In this document: positions 32,137-43,900 of the stretch, one piece after another
Layout: each line of letters begins with the position of its first letter
How positions within the stretch are numbered: the stretch's first letter is position 1
DNA from: Albophoma yamanashiensis
Taxonomy: Eukaryota; Ascomycota; Sordariomycetes; Hypocreales; Ophiocordycipitaceae
Reading direction: 5' to 3'
Assembly (NCBI GenBank): GCA_001600555.1
Contig: BCKH01000003.1
Location: forward strand, 5,924 to 69,923
DNA: 64,000 nucleotides
Notes under the pieces: model-generated
What the model saw: the letters and a program-made list of their open reading frames with translations, nothing else
Database searches by the model: none
What the model was told of the DNA's origin: nothing
Program-made: the position numbers and the translations under genes

Positions 32137-33865
32137 TCAGACACCAGTCATCTCGTTAATTCGGCTCGTCCATCCTTTTTGAGGCCAGGTACGAAACTCC
32201 CTCGCCTTCAACTTCAGATCAAACATGCAATCAATCTCCGATGCTGTGCGCCCCTTCATCTCTGGAATGTAAAAGAAGCTGACAACCGATCCGATGGCGC
32301 ACACGACTGCAAAGATGAAGCCCGTCTTGGCGCCGAGGTTGCCTTGGTCGGGGTTGAAGACGTAGGGCAGGGCGAATCCCACCACCGATGCGGCGATTCC
32401 GCATGTCAACCAGCCTATTCCTTGCGCCTTTGCTCTCAAGTAAAGCGTCGAGGCTTCGGAGCCGACGGCGTATGAAGCCGGCCATATGCTCAGGCTAGCC
32501 ACGATGGTAACCGCACATATGACTCCGGCGGTGTATCTGAAAGCTCTGTTAATAGTCTTTCGTATCTGCCCGTTGGGGTTTCGCGCTTACAATACCACGG
32601 CGTGGCCTGACCAGACACCTGCAATGCCCATTGAAAGCCATAGGACGCTCAACACGGCGAAGCCCACGTAGATGAGGCGCCGTCTCCCGACCCATGCGGT
32701 TACCCAAATGGCGGCAATGTTAGCCACAAGACCCAGCGTGATGGCCGCCATGAGAAACTGGACGCTTGCGCTGGGCTCCATGCCGACAATCTGGACGAAA
32801 TAGCTGGCGCTTGCCATCAGCGTAATGCCGAACATCTGGGGCATGATGTTCGAGTACATGACGAGCAGTGTTCGTCGCCGATTGTCCTTGTTGAAACAGT
32901 CGACGTACGCCGACCGGCTCCACTTTCTCTCCTGCTGAATGTTGCGCTGAATGATCCCAATCGTCTCTTCGCTATCCGCACCCTTCGGCTCCAGGCGCTT
33001 CTGGGCTTTGTGAGCCAGATCTAACCGATTTCTCCGCACGAGATACGTAGGACTTTCCGGTATGATCAAGGCCACGACAAACGTGAGGGCCAAGAACGGC
33101 CACAGGGTGGCGAATGTGACGGTGTATCCATTCTCCAAGTTTAGGAGACCGAATATGACGCCGGCGCCGATGAGCTGACCTGCCATGAGGAAGATCGGGA
33201 AAAGGGCCAGCAGCGGTCCGCGGAGGCCCGGTGGGGAGATTTCGGACATGTACGTCTGTGTCGTCGTCATCATCATGCCTATGGCGCCGCCCTGGATCGC
33301 TTTCCCGACGAGGAAGACGGTTCGCCTGCCGTCAATGTCGTTTGGCTTGTTGGACACAAACGCTATGGCTACCCCGACGGCACAGATGAGGGCTGCGAAG
33401 CCGAACGAAGCTCGCCGCCCGTACCAGTCCTGGAAGAAGCCGCCGAAAAATGCGCCGACAATGGATCCTCCTGGGCTGGCAAAGGTCCAGATACCGAGCC
33501 AGAAGGAAGGGATGATTTGCATCCCGTTCAGAAGCTCTCCAAAGTCCCTCCTGTGGCGGCGCAGTCAGCTTTGCCTCGCGGCGGCTACATGTTGGCGTCT
33601 TCTCAGGTCAAGGGCGGGTTGCATACCGGAAGCTGGGCATGGCGGACGTCGTGCCCACGACGACGTAGTCATAGCCGTACATGAGAATACCAGTGGCCAC
33701 GGCCATGCTGTAAAGCACGACACGAGGCCATCTCTTCACGCCTTGCCACAGCGTCAGGTCGGCGTGAGGGTCCATGTCGACTTGCTGAGCTTGCGCACGG
33801 GCTGTCGTCTTGACTCCATCATCCTGCCTCGGCAAGGTCGTAATGGTAGTCGCGCCTTCGCCCAT
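32137..33865 (-). CDS. MFS sugar transporter, alpha-glucoside/maltose type
   Basis: This is a plasma-membrane sugar/proton symporter, 532 residues. Exons are 33865-33627, 33550-32591 and 32536-32137. Both introns keep frame: SFR|RDFGELLNG, and VVL|YTAGVICA with acceptor TTTCAG. Twelve membrane spans are visible, with GYDYVVVGTTSAMPSF in TM1, DWYGRR, TYMSEISPPGLRGPLLAL, IPESPTYLVRR, GRRRLIYVG and the C-terminal signature IPEMKGRTASEIDCMFD. The last motif and the KLKAREFRTW tail are typical of fungal alpha-glucoside permeases rather than hexose carriers. The substrate itself is inferred. No adjacent glycosidase or MAL regulator is seen. Confidence 0.9.
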
Positions 33866-34460
33866 TACGAAGCTCTTGCGGTCTTTTTCCCGCCTTGCGG
33901 GCGCAGCACTTGAGGTGCGACATTGTCCTATTTGTACAGGATGCGTCGGACGGCACTAATCGACATCTCCGTAAGTTGAAGGAGATCTGGACCAACATCA
34001 AGGCAGGCAGAATAGCCAATGAGGAGCTACAGCGATGGTCCTGCAGGCATCGACATTTGGGATACTTGATAGGGCCAAGAGAGTGGTTGACTTTGATTGT
34101 CATCTATCTCAGGTCTCTAGACGATAAACGACAACGAATTCTCGATTGCAGAAAGAGGTTTGACGCAGTTTGGGTTTGTCGAAGTTCCATCGCCATCGCG
34201 CTCGCAGCCACAGGGTGGCTTCGTGAAGAGCGCTGCTTCAGTGCTTACGCGACAGCCGCATTGACCAGGGTTCGAACGAGTTTCAGCTGAGCCACTCTGC
34301 CAATCGGCCATCGCTCCCACCGTATTCCGCGTTTCGTAACATCAAAGGCCATACGACAGCCAAGCCGTCTTCATCAGCCTTTATTCTCCATCCCGAACGG
34401 GCACTCCTTCAACCTCCACGCTGACTTGCCATTCGCGACTCGAATATACAACTAGCTTCG
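33866..34460. other. Divergent promoter region; tRNA-like scrap
   Basis: This lies between the alpha-glucoside-type transporter (minus) and the 34461 gene (plus). A minus-strand stretch at about 34318-34265 has A-box-like and B-box-like sequence (TGGCCGATTGG, GTTCGAACCC) but they are only about 33 nt apart and no anticodon arm fits, so it is not called as a tRNA. No coding content is recognised. Confidence 0.35.
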
Positions 34461-35312
34461 ATGATGCCGGCGTCCCTCGGGCGATCGACGACCTTGGCGT
34501 TGATCGCGCTGCCTGTAGCCGTTCCCCTTGCATACCTTGTCTACGTCAATCGTACGATTCGCAAGAGTACGACGTCTGTCACAGGCCGACGCGAACAGCT
34601 GGCCGCGGCAGGCCACGAGTCAGCACGTCAACCTCGAGAACCTGCGAGCCTCCCCGCAGACGTCGAGTCCAACAGCACAGAGTGGGTCGTCGCCTATGAG
34701 CGCGTCGTGTCCAAGCCTGTACCGACCTCCTCTCTGGCACATGGCCTCGCCGAGCCGTCGACGTCGTCTCACTCAAGCTCTGGCAGGCTGGTCACGACTC
34801 TGCCCTCACCATTGCTGAGGGACTACCTTCGGGCGACCCATGTCGCCTTCAGCTGGACGCCGCAAGCCATGTTGATACGTGCCATGATCAAGGAAGCCGA
34901 GATACGCCAAAGCTTCGATGGCACGTGGATCAAAGGGATGGCCTTTGCGCCGAGTGAGCTGGTCAACGGCGTGTACAGGGTTTCTCATCATGAGAGAGAT
35001 GACTCGACAGGGTCGGAGCGGGTGGAGCTCATCATGGAAGTTCCGGCATCCTTTAAAGGTCCAGCCGTTCGCGGTCTGCTGGTTGCTGCCATTGAGCCAG
35101 CCTCTGTCGAGGGTCCGCAGCTCCCGAAAGAGTCTGACAGGGGAGAAATGGTCGTCTTTGTCAACGAGACGTGGATGTGGAGGGGAGCCGAAGAAAGGCC
35201 AACAATGCTGGAAACTCCCTTGGGCAAGTGGTTTCATACTCGACTGGCCGGGTGGCTCGTCATGAAGGGCCTTGCTGCTGTAGTTGGGGTAGGTAAGGAA
35301 AAGACGCACTGA
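34461..35312 (+). CDS. N-terminally membrane-anchored fungal protein of unknown function
   Basis: This is an intact single-exon gene of 283 residues. One hydrophobic segment near the N-terminus (TTLALIALPVAVPLAYLVYV, about residues 10-29) is followed by a basic stretch, fitting a signal anchor. A Ser-rich linker comes next. A soluble domain follows, with TEWVVAYERVVSKPVP, LLRDYLRATHVAFSWTPQA, FVNGVY-like ELVNGVYRV and MVVFVNETWMWR. The sequence reads like a conserved ascomycete family I cannot name; no enzyme motif is visible. The first two codons are both ATG and either could initiate. The relatively even codon use and the long uninterrupted frame support a real gene. Confidence 0.7.
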   Translation: MMPASLGRSTTLALIALPVAVPLAYLVYVNRTIRKSTTSVTGRREQLAAAGHESARQPREPASLPADVESNSTEWVVAYERVVSKPVPTSSLAHGLAEPSTSSHSSSGRLVTTLPSPLLRDYLRATHVAFSWTPQAMLIRAMIKEAEIRQSFDGTWIKGMAFAPSELVNGVYRVSHHERDDSTGSERVELIMEVPASFKGPAVRGLLVAAIEPASVEGPQLPKESDRGEMVVFVNETWMWRGAEERPTMLETPLGKWFHTRLAGWLVMKGLAAVVGVGKEKTH

Positions 35313-38144
35313 CACGAAATTGTGTAGGAACCCGACAGCGCGTCTGCCGTATTGTATCACATATATCACGCCCTTTTTTGGTAACTTTGCTATAGCGAAA
35401 CGTCGCGCTACTGGATATCTTAGCTCTCCATTCAATATCATCACATTGAGGTCTGCAACGGCGGAGTGAGGTGCCAGGACCGGTTCAGATGGTATCAAGA
35501 TGGTTGGTTCTTGTGATGCCAGCCTCGCCAACTGGGAGTAGTGGCACTTCGCTTTGCCGAGTATACATCTGGGCAGGCTGTCACTCTTCTGTGCTATGTA
35601 TAGCATCGTACTAGAGCGTGGGCAATACATACGACGTTTCGCACACCCTCGCCCCTGTCACTTTCGTCTTACTCATGCTCGCTCGCGGACTTCCAGCCGG
35701 CAAACGTGCCCATCCTTCCCAGTGGATTTGCAAAGGCCCTTTTCTGTTTCGAAGTTTGTGAGGACACATGTGAAGGTGACACCGAACCTGTGCGTCTATG
35801 ACATAGATCGGTTGTGCTTTGTCATTGAGCATGGGCTTTCCTTCTTCGGACGGAGACAGCATCGACATAATTTTAGGGATAGCTTTGTAGTAAATGTCTT
35901 TGTAGCAAACTGTTCGTGTAGGGTATTGCATCATCACAATTCAATTACCTCGTCCAACCTAATATCCAGAACCTTGCGTGGCAATCGCTTGGCATTCTTT
36001 GATACCGGAATCTGTCGCAAGCAGGTCTCGGGCCGATCTCAGATGCAAACTGAGTATCTATTTGTGCTAATAGATGAGGCACGAGGTATAACGGAGCTGG
36101 GGTCGGATCATGTTCTATGCGCGCTGAACCAACCCGAGCCTGGAATGCTATGAAGCCAGCATTACAATGCGGCCGAGGCCTCGCCAACTAGATAATTATC
36201 ATTTCTCATCAGACTGACCTGGACCGGGCTGTTTGTCCATGATGGTTTTTGGGAGACAGAAGGAAATGCCTCGATCTTCTCATCTTTTGGGCGCCGATGG
36301 GTGGGAGAGCCTTCAAGATTGGCAATCGGTAGTTGAAATCTTATTCAGATGCCATTCAGAGAACATTGAAATCGGAAACCATCCACGTAATCATGCTGCG
36401 ACGCACCTTGCTCGATGTCTGCGTGCCAAGTAGGTGCCTTAAAATCGATTGGTCCGGGAGCCTTTTTCTGGCCTCAAGGGAGCCCAGGTGGCCTGGCTCT
36501 GGTCCGCCGCTCGAGCCAGCGGAATGCGTACATGCCGCGGCGCTTGTACTCGCGTTCAACTGCCAACACTTGTTTGGTCGACCGCCCAGCCTGAAGGTCG
36601 ACGGCCAGTACGTAGGTGCAACGCGCGAGCCACTGGAGACTTTCAGCCTGTTCATGCACGAGCGGATCCCAAGGCTGCTTTGCCCGCTTCGATGGCCTCA
36701 GGCAGTGTCCCGCGCTTTGACGCTGCTCAAACAATTCGACGGGAGATTACGGAACGGCCACGGCGTCGACTTCAAAAATAAACAGAGGGCCGCTGCGAGA
36801 CTCGGAGATTCTCGCACGCTGCCCGCCCGCCAGGCAAGGAGGATCAGCAAAACCGTTGCGGGTCGTTACGACTTACGTGTGTCCCGTTCCCCTGCCTTGC
36901 TCGCCCTGGCCACATTCTGCGACGGCGCAGCTGGACTAAATACAGGGAACCCAGCACGTTTGTTTGAACAAGCATAAAAATAAACTCCCAAACGGTCCCA
37001 GCTGACGCAGCTTCGTCTCTCGCTCCTGCCGGAGGAGAGCCCAAAGACGACCGCCTCCGTACCGTAGCTTCAATCAATGCCTTGGGCCTATTGGCAGATG
37101 GCTCAACTCATACTACCGCTGCAGTCGCAACTTGGCGAGTGGATGCCGGCCGGTGCTGACGTGGCCGGCATCCCGTTGCTGCTCGGCCGGGTGGAGAGTC
37201 AGTTTTCTTCGGTACTCGTACATGTAGCGATACAGTAACATGACGATCATCGCCACCGCGGCGACAACGCCCCTCACTCATCCATCGACGAACAGCCATG
37301 GTCCTCGAAGGTTCCGAGATCTCTGGCCCCGATCTCGAGTCGAAACGTTCCAGGCTATTTCTGTCGCAGTGCAGCGTACAAGTTTGGCAGCCAGCCACGC
37401 CCCGAGACGGCTAGTGTGTCGATTGGCTTTCAAGCCTGCCGCCGCCGCGATCCCGCACCTTTTGGGTGTGTGGCGCCCCGATTGGCGAGTCCACGGTGTG
37501 CCTTTCAAGTACCGAGCTCGGGCGCCGTTGTGACACGGCGCCGTCCCGAAGCACGGCCCCCCACGTGCGTGGAAGCAGGGCGTCGACGGGCGCGAGAATC
37601 CCTTGATCCTTGCCCGTCCCTACCGTGACCCGCTTCAGAGACTAATCTGCCAGTCGGGAGGAGCCACCGCCGCAGTGTGAAGCATGTCATGTCCCAGGAT
37701 GGCAACGCTCTTATCTCTCCGTCTGAGTGATCTGAGTGGCGACAATTGGATACTGCTCCGTCCTCACCGTGCTCGGCGCCTGCTTCCTCCGCCGTCCCCA
37801 CCGCCGTGAGACATCACCGGCCGGAAACACTCTTTCCCTGACTCCGTCCCCAAAGAAACAGAGCCTGGGCAGAGGCAAATATGGAAATGAAGACCAAAGG
37901 GGTGTTTCTTTTCCGGGGCCACGCGGTGGGCTGTTGCACGGCTTCGTTTCTTCCCCAGTCCACTGTTCATCTCTTAATAAGTGGGCAGATGCCAGATGCC
38001 GGCGCTGTTGAACCTGCTCGACGTTTGCTTTTGTTCTTTCCAGCCGTCTTTCGGTAGTCCATATCTTCGAGCCGCTGCCCTCGAATTCCTCCATACTTCT
38101 CTGCTCTCCTCTGCAGGCTTCGGAGATCCTTTACTAAGTGGACC
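35313..38144. other. Long gap: no gene recognised
   Basis: This 2.8-kb region has several overlapping open frames on both strands (for example 36333-36977 plus and 35937-35611 minus), none with a recognisable domain or convincing intron structure. The last 100-200 bp are probably the promoter and 5'UTR of the TDT transporter. I see no repeat or RNA gene. Confidence 0.3.
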
Positions 38145-39497
38145 ATGGCTCACCGGCGAGCCTCCCTGAGTTGGACCGACTCCAACGTATCGACGAGGAG
38201 AAACTCTACGGCCTCGCGGCGGTCCCGTGACTTTCCGCCACTGGACACCGCGGTAGACCATGGACCGAATGGCAAAGGCTACATTCACGAAAAGGGACTG
38301 GAGTATGAGACGGGCACTCCTGTACTCGAGGCGGCTCAGGGGAACGACACCCATCGTACCCCGGCGGTTGACATCTACGACCCGAACCGGCCGAGGTTGC
38401 CCTTTCGACAGCGACTACATCATTTCACCTGGGCATGGTATACGCTTCCCATGAGCACCGGAGGCCTGTCGCTTCTCATTTTTGCTCAGCCTAATCAGTT
38501 TCCTGGCTTGAGGCAGATCGGGCTCGTGGTATACATACTCAACATCCTCATCTTCACGGCCATTACAGTCATGATGATGACTCGTTTCTTCCTCCATCCC
38601 GGAGACATGTCCCAGTCGATTAAACATCCTCGTGAGGGCTTTTTCCTTCCGACATTCTTCCTGTCGGTTGCGACCCTCATCACCAGCACGCATCGCTACG
38701 CCATCCCGGACAATGACGCTGCTCTGATATGGGCCATCCAAGGGGCCTTCTGGACCTACGTCGTTGCCACCCTATTGCTGGCCATCGGGCAGTACAGTTT
38801 TGTATTTGCCGCGCACAGCTTCGGCCTGCAGACCATGATGCCGACTTGGATCCTTCCCATCTTCCCGATCATGCTCTCCGGAACAATCGCATCGGTTATT
38901 GCGGACACACAGCCGGACATTGTTGCGGTCCCCATCATCATCGCTGGTTTGACCTGTCAGGGCCTGGGATTCTCCGTCGCGCTGATGATGTACGCGCATA
39001 TGGTCGGCCGCCTGATGTCGGCTGGGCTTCCAAACCGAGAGCATCGACCAGGTCTCTTCATGTGCGTCGGACCGCCCGCTTTCACCGCGCTGGCAGTCAT
39101 TGGTATGGCCAATGGTCTCCCGACGAACATCGCGCCGACCATGGAAGGGAAGATTTTTGATGTGAGCATCATTCGCACCATTGCCATAATGAGTGCCGTG
39201 TTCCTGTGGGCGTTGAGCTTCTGGTGGTTTGGCATCGCCGTCGTCGCCGTCATTCAAGCTCCACCCAAATACTTCCATCTCGGCTGGTGGGCCATGGTTT
39301 TCCCCAACACGGGATTCATCCTGGCTACGATCAGCATCTCCAAAGAGCTGGGGAATTCAGCCACCATGTGGGTTGCTACAGGCATGAGTATCTGCCTGTT
39401 TTTGACGTACTGCTTTGTTTTCTACAACCATGTGAGGGCCGTTCTCAAACAAGACATCATGTATCCTGGGAGAGACGAGGACGTGGAGGACCACTAA
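38145..39497 (+). CDS. TDT-family transporter (C4-dicarboxylate/malate permease Mae1-like)
   Basis: This is a tellurite-resistance/dicarboxylate transporter family (TDT/SLAC1 fold) membrane protein, 450 residues, single exon. A Ser/Arg-rich cytosolic N-terminus of about 85 residues precedes the family opening FRQRLHHFTWAWYTLPMSTG. About ten membrane segments follow, ending in a short acidic tail. HFTWAWYTLPMSTGGLSLL and GLTCQGLGFSVALMMYAHM are characteristic. Mae1 in fission yeast imports malate and related acids; Ssu1 relatives export sulfite. The strong match of the first helix to the malic-acid branch favours dicarboxylates. The ATG at 38145 (context GACCATGG) is the first in frame. Confidence 0.88.
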   Translation: MAHRRASLSWTDSNVSTRRNSTASRRSRDFPPLDTAVDHGPNGKGYIHEKGLEYETGTPVLEAAQGNDTHRTPAVDIYDPNRPRLPFRQRLHHFTWAWYTLPMSTGGLSLLIFAQPNQFPGLRQIGLVVYILNILIFTAITVMMMTRFFLHPGDMSQSIKHPREGFFLPTFFLSVATLITSTHRYAIPDNDAALIWAIQGAFWTYVVATLLLAIGQYSFVFAAHSFGLQTMMPTWILPIFPIMLSGTIASVIADTQPDIVAVPIIIAGLTCQGLGFSVALMMYAHMVGRLMSAGLPNREHRPGLFMCVGPPAFTALAVIGMANGLPTNIAPTMEGKIFDVSIIRTIAIMSAVFLWALSFWWFGIAVVAVIQAPPKYFHLGWWAMVFPNTGFILATISISKELGNSATMWVATGMSICLFLTYCFVFYNHVRAVLKQDIMYPGRDEDVEDH

Positions 39498-40973
39498 GGG
39501 TCGATCGATGATCACGTTATTGGCTGCCATCCCCACATGCACTCGCATCCCTTTGTGCTCAATTTCATGGGCAGTTCCTTCGAAAACGAACTTGTGGTGG
39601 GCGTTTCAGTCACATGCACAGCCGCTCCATAGATATTTCATTTTGATAGGCGATGTTGGCATCGGGCATACAAGAAGGTGGCGTTGAAAGGTTTGAAGCA
39701 GAAATATGTGCCTGCCTGAAGAATTATGCAAAGAATTATGCAAAGAAAGTTTTAGGAGTAAGGGTGCTCAAGTGGCCATCACGTTCGTGAGTCGGTCCTC
39801 GTTTCATGTTTTACAGTCTACAACCCTGACTTGCCAATGACGGTGATGTTTCCTGGGCTGTGAAATGGGTCTACGACACGCCGGGGGCGCGGAGCAGGCG
39901 ATCTCCAAACTTGGTGCGGCGGCTGAGCTGCCGACGCTGCGATCCAGCATCGAGGGCGAGCAAGAATCGTCATGATGTAGTGCCTTGACGTGGATCTCGC
40001 GGCAAAGAGCGCAGAGTGGGGACGATTGGAATGAGCCCTTACCTTGCAGCAGACACATTGATTTGAGATTAAGCCATTCATCCCGATGATTTCAATGTTT
40101 ACGCACTTGCGCCATTTGGCGCGCACTCAATTGTAGCCGCAAGTCTCGGCGAATGACCACCTCTTGTTCGTCTCACAAGATGATTCTACCTCTATGGCAA
40201 CATTGAAGACAAATCATGTTGGCTCCTCTTATTTTGGGATATAGATCAATGCCTCCGGTCTGGCAGACACTACACCAATAACTGCATGTGTCGCGAAGCG
40301 CACGACCACGGTTTGCCGCACTTGCCCAACAGGGACAATACAAGCAAGGCTTGCGAAAATAGACTTCAAAGGGCATGCTGTTCTGAGCAATATCGACTTC
40401 AAGTAGATGTGCGGTAGGCAATGAAACAAGGGGCAGGCTGGCGTTGTGTCGGACTAGTCGCACCGGTCTCGCGTTCAGAGTCAGGTGGTTATAGCATCCC
40501 ACAACAGGACGTCAGCCGAGCCCGACAAAGCTACCTGGTATTGGGTGGCGTTGCGGCAGCCATCCCTTCCGTGGATCCCAAACATGATGACTCCGCAGTC
40601 GATCTTGGTGATTGTTTATGATAACCGAAAAGCCCGTTGGCGCAACCGGCCCGGGGATCGTGGTGGCGCTACGGTCAAAGTGAAACGAATACGGGTTTTA
40701 TGGAGACTGACGGGGGGCAACAATCCGGGGCTGCCAATTGTGGTTTGCGGAGACGCATACGCATCTCGTTGATAAATGTGTGCTAGTCTCCACGTTTGCC
40801 TGTCTTCTACTTCAGAAAAGAGAATATTCCCTTTCGTCACCGACAGAACTCGTTGATCGTGTCGTGGCAGCCGAGGTCTTGTCGCTGGTCGACCTCTTCT
40901 TTTCTTTGCAGATATTGGCTTGTTAATGTTTCCCTTGATTCTTCGGCCGGTTCATGCTTATCTTCCTTCTATA
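39498..40973. other. Gap with a weak Cys-rich minus-strand frame
   Basis: No supported gene. A 13-bp direct repeat (GAATTATGCAAAG) is near 39721-39746. On the minus strand, ATG at about 40376 opens a 67-codon frame ending at 40173 with nine cysteines in CxxCxC, CxxxCxxC and CxxCC groups, resembling a zinc ribbon. It lacks a recognised family and is only noted as a candidate. The last 200 bp are the promoter region of the repeat/membrane protein gene. Confidence 0.3.
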
Positions 40974-43900
40974 ATGCCATCGGCAGCGCCTGCCAGGAGG
41001 CTTGTTTGCTTGGTGGTCACGTTGCTGCTGCTTTACTTCAGTCATGGGGTTCAAGGGGAGACGGTGTTTGAGGCACTTGATTCTTCCAACAGCGGCGCAA
41101 CCGATTCGTGGCTTGGCAGAATATACGATGTCATCTCGCCAAAAACGGTGGATGCGATTGCAGCGGACAATCACTTGCGCCGAACCTACTTGGCCATTTT
41201 AGGCTTGTGCGTCGACACATCGAGATATCTAGCGGGGGAGTACGAGTCGCCGGAACTAGCCATCATCTCCGAAGACCTTGACGCCCATCTGCGGGAAGTG
41301 AACGCCAACACGGACGCCGAGTATCGACTCGAGCTCAAGCAAAGGAACCCCGGCTTGAAGAGCACCCATGGCCTGACGAAAAGGGCAGGCTTGCTCGCCG
41401 GCCTATTCGGTGGGCTGGGAGGAGGCAAAGACAAGGGCGACGGCGGTCCGCTGGGCGGCTTGCTCTCCGGAGCCGCCAACTCGATACTCGGCGGGGCTCT
41501 CAAGATGTCCGGCCCTGCCCTCGCCGGCGCGGGCTTCTTCACGGGCGTCGGCATCGGCGAGGGCGCGGCCCAGGGCCTGAGCCTGGCCTCTGCCGACGTG
41601 AGCAAGAAGATGGGCGCAGTGGTGGCGAGCGAGAACAACATGCAGAAGACAGGCCTGAACCCGGTTCTCGAGAACGCGGGCATGGGCCTGACGGCGACGG
41701 CTCTCAGGGCGGTGGGCAAGAACCTGCGACTCCCGGACCCCGCCGGCGCGGCGTTGGCATTTGGCAACGGCCTGGGCAGCGGCGCGGCCATGGGCCTGAA
41801 ACTGACGACCAAGAACGTCGGGCCTCTGTCCAACAACGCCTCGGCGGGCTTCGACATCCCGGGGATCGCAAACAATCTCGCTTTCGGCGCGAGCAGGTCG
41901 CTCACGGAAAACGTCAACACGAGCTCCTTTGGCCTGGCATCGATGCTCTCCCGCATTGACCTTGGCAGCACGGCGCTGAACGTCGGTGCGGGCCTCGGCA
42001 GCGGCGCGGCCATGGGCCTCAAGTTGACGACCAGCAACCTCGCCCCTCCGCCGGCCGCGGGATCGGACGTCCCGCGCATCGCGGGCACCTTTGCCTTTGG
42101 CCTCAGCAAGTCCGTCACAGACAACCTCAACACGACGGACCTGCTCAACAAGGCCGGCGGCATCGCCAACCCCCAGACCCTCGCCAAGTTCGCGGGCCCA
42201 GCGGCGGCCGGATTCGGCAAGGGACTTGGGGACGGCGCCGCTGTGGGGCTCAGTCTCCGGGCCGATCAGCCGGAGCCGCCCGCGCCGGGGCCCCTGCCGG
42301 ACGGCAGCGTCGACGTCGGCGGCGTCGCACGGAGTTTCGCCTCGGGCCTCACCTCGCGCTTCCTCGCCAACGGCACCGCCACCAAGGCGCTCAGTGGCCT
42401 GACCGGCCCGGGCGGCTCCCTCACGAAAAATCTCGATGTTGGGCGTATTGCCAGCGGCTTCGGCAAAGGTCTCGGGGACGGCGCCGCTGTGGGTCTGAGT
42501 CTGCGAGCCGATCAGCCGGGGCCACCGGTCACTGGACCCTTGCCTGACGGCAAACTCGACGTTGGCGGCATCGCGCAGACGTTCGCCTCGGGCCTGACCT
42601 CGCAGTTCCTTGCCAACGGCACCGCCACCAAGGCTCTAAACAGCTTCGCTGGCCCGGGAGGCTCGCTGGCATCGAACCTCGACGTCGGACGCATTGCAAG
42701 TGGCTTCGGAAAGGGCCTTGGCGACGGCGCTGCCGTGGGTCTCAGCCTACGGCCCGGTCAGCCAGGGCCACCAGCATCAGGATCTCTGCCGGACGGCAAG
42801 CTCGACGTTGGTGGCATTGCCCAGACCTTTGCTTCGGGCCTCACCTCGCAATTCCTAGCTAATGGCACCGCCAACAAGGCCCTGGGCGGCCTCACCGGCC
42901 CCGGCGGCTCCCTCACGTCAAATCTAGATGTACGGCGCATCGCCAGTGGTTTTGGCAAGGGTCTCGGGGACGGTGCTGCTGTGGGACTCAGCCTGCGATC
43001 CGAGCAGCCAGAACCGCCTCTCTCGGGATCTGCGACGAACAGCACCCTTGATTTCGGAGGTATTGCCCAGAGCCTCGCGTCGGGCTTGACATCGCGATTC
43101 CTTGCCAACGGCACGGCCACGAAGGCGCTCGGTGGCTTGACCGGCCCTGGCTCTCTCACAGGAAACCTCGACGTTGGAAGCATCGCCAGCGGCTTTGGAA
43201 AAGGCCTCGGTGATGGTGCTGCTGTGGGTCTCAATCTCCGGACCGATCAGCTGGGCTCGGAGCCGAGCGCTACGCCAGGTGGCAAGCTCGATGCCGGAGC
43301 CGTTGCGCAAACCTTTGCATCCTCGTTGACGTCGCGCTTCCTCGCGAACGGCACCGCCTCCAAGGCCCTCAGTGGTCTTACCGGCCCAGGGGGCGGCCTG
43401 ACAGGAAGCTTCGATGTCGGCAGCATCGCCAGCGGGTTCGGCAAAGGCCTTGGGGACGGTGCCGCCGTCGGCCTCAGCCTCCGGCCCGACCAGCCGGAGC
43501 CGGGGCTGGCGTCTCTGCCAAACGGCACCCTCGATGTCGGGGGGCTTGCGCAACGCTTCGCCTCCGGCTTAACGTCAAAGTTTCTCGCCAATGGCACCGC
43601 AACCAAGGCTCTGAGCGGCCTCGCCGGACCGGGAGGCTCCCTCGCGGGAAATTTCAACGTTGCTCAGATCGCCAGCGGCGTCGGCAAGGGCATTGGCGAC
43701 GGCACCGCGATAGGGCTCGGCCTACGTCCCGACCAGCAGGAACCGGTGCCAGCCCCTGTGCAAAACGGCAGCCCGAACGTTGCCGCCATCGCGCAAAGCT
43801 TCGCCTCCGGCTTGACCTCCCATTTCCTCGCCAACGGAACCGCAGGCAAGGCTCTTAGCAGTCTCACCGGCCCAGCCGGGCCCATAGGCGGTAGCACCTC

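Noticed and set aside
34265..34318. tRNA-like sequence on the minus strand (A-box-like TGGCCGATTGG and B-box-like GTTCGAACCC)
   Set aside because: The two boxes are only about 33 nt apart and I cannot fold a cloverleaf with an anticodon arm; at most a tRNA or SINE scrap.
41186..42220. 344-codon minus-strand frame over the repeat protein
   Set aside because: Pro/Ala-rich antisense of the glycine-rich repeats; the sense frame has a signal peptide, spliced membrane exons and family-like structure.
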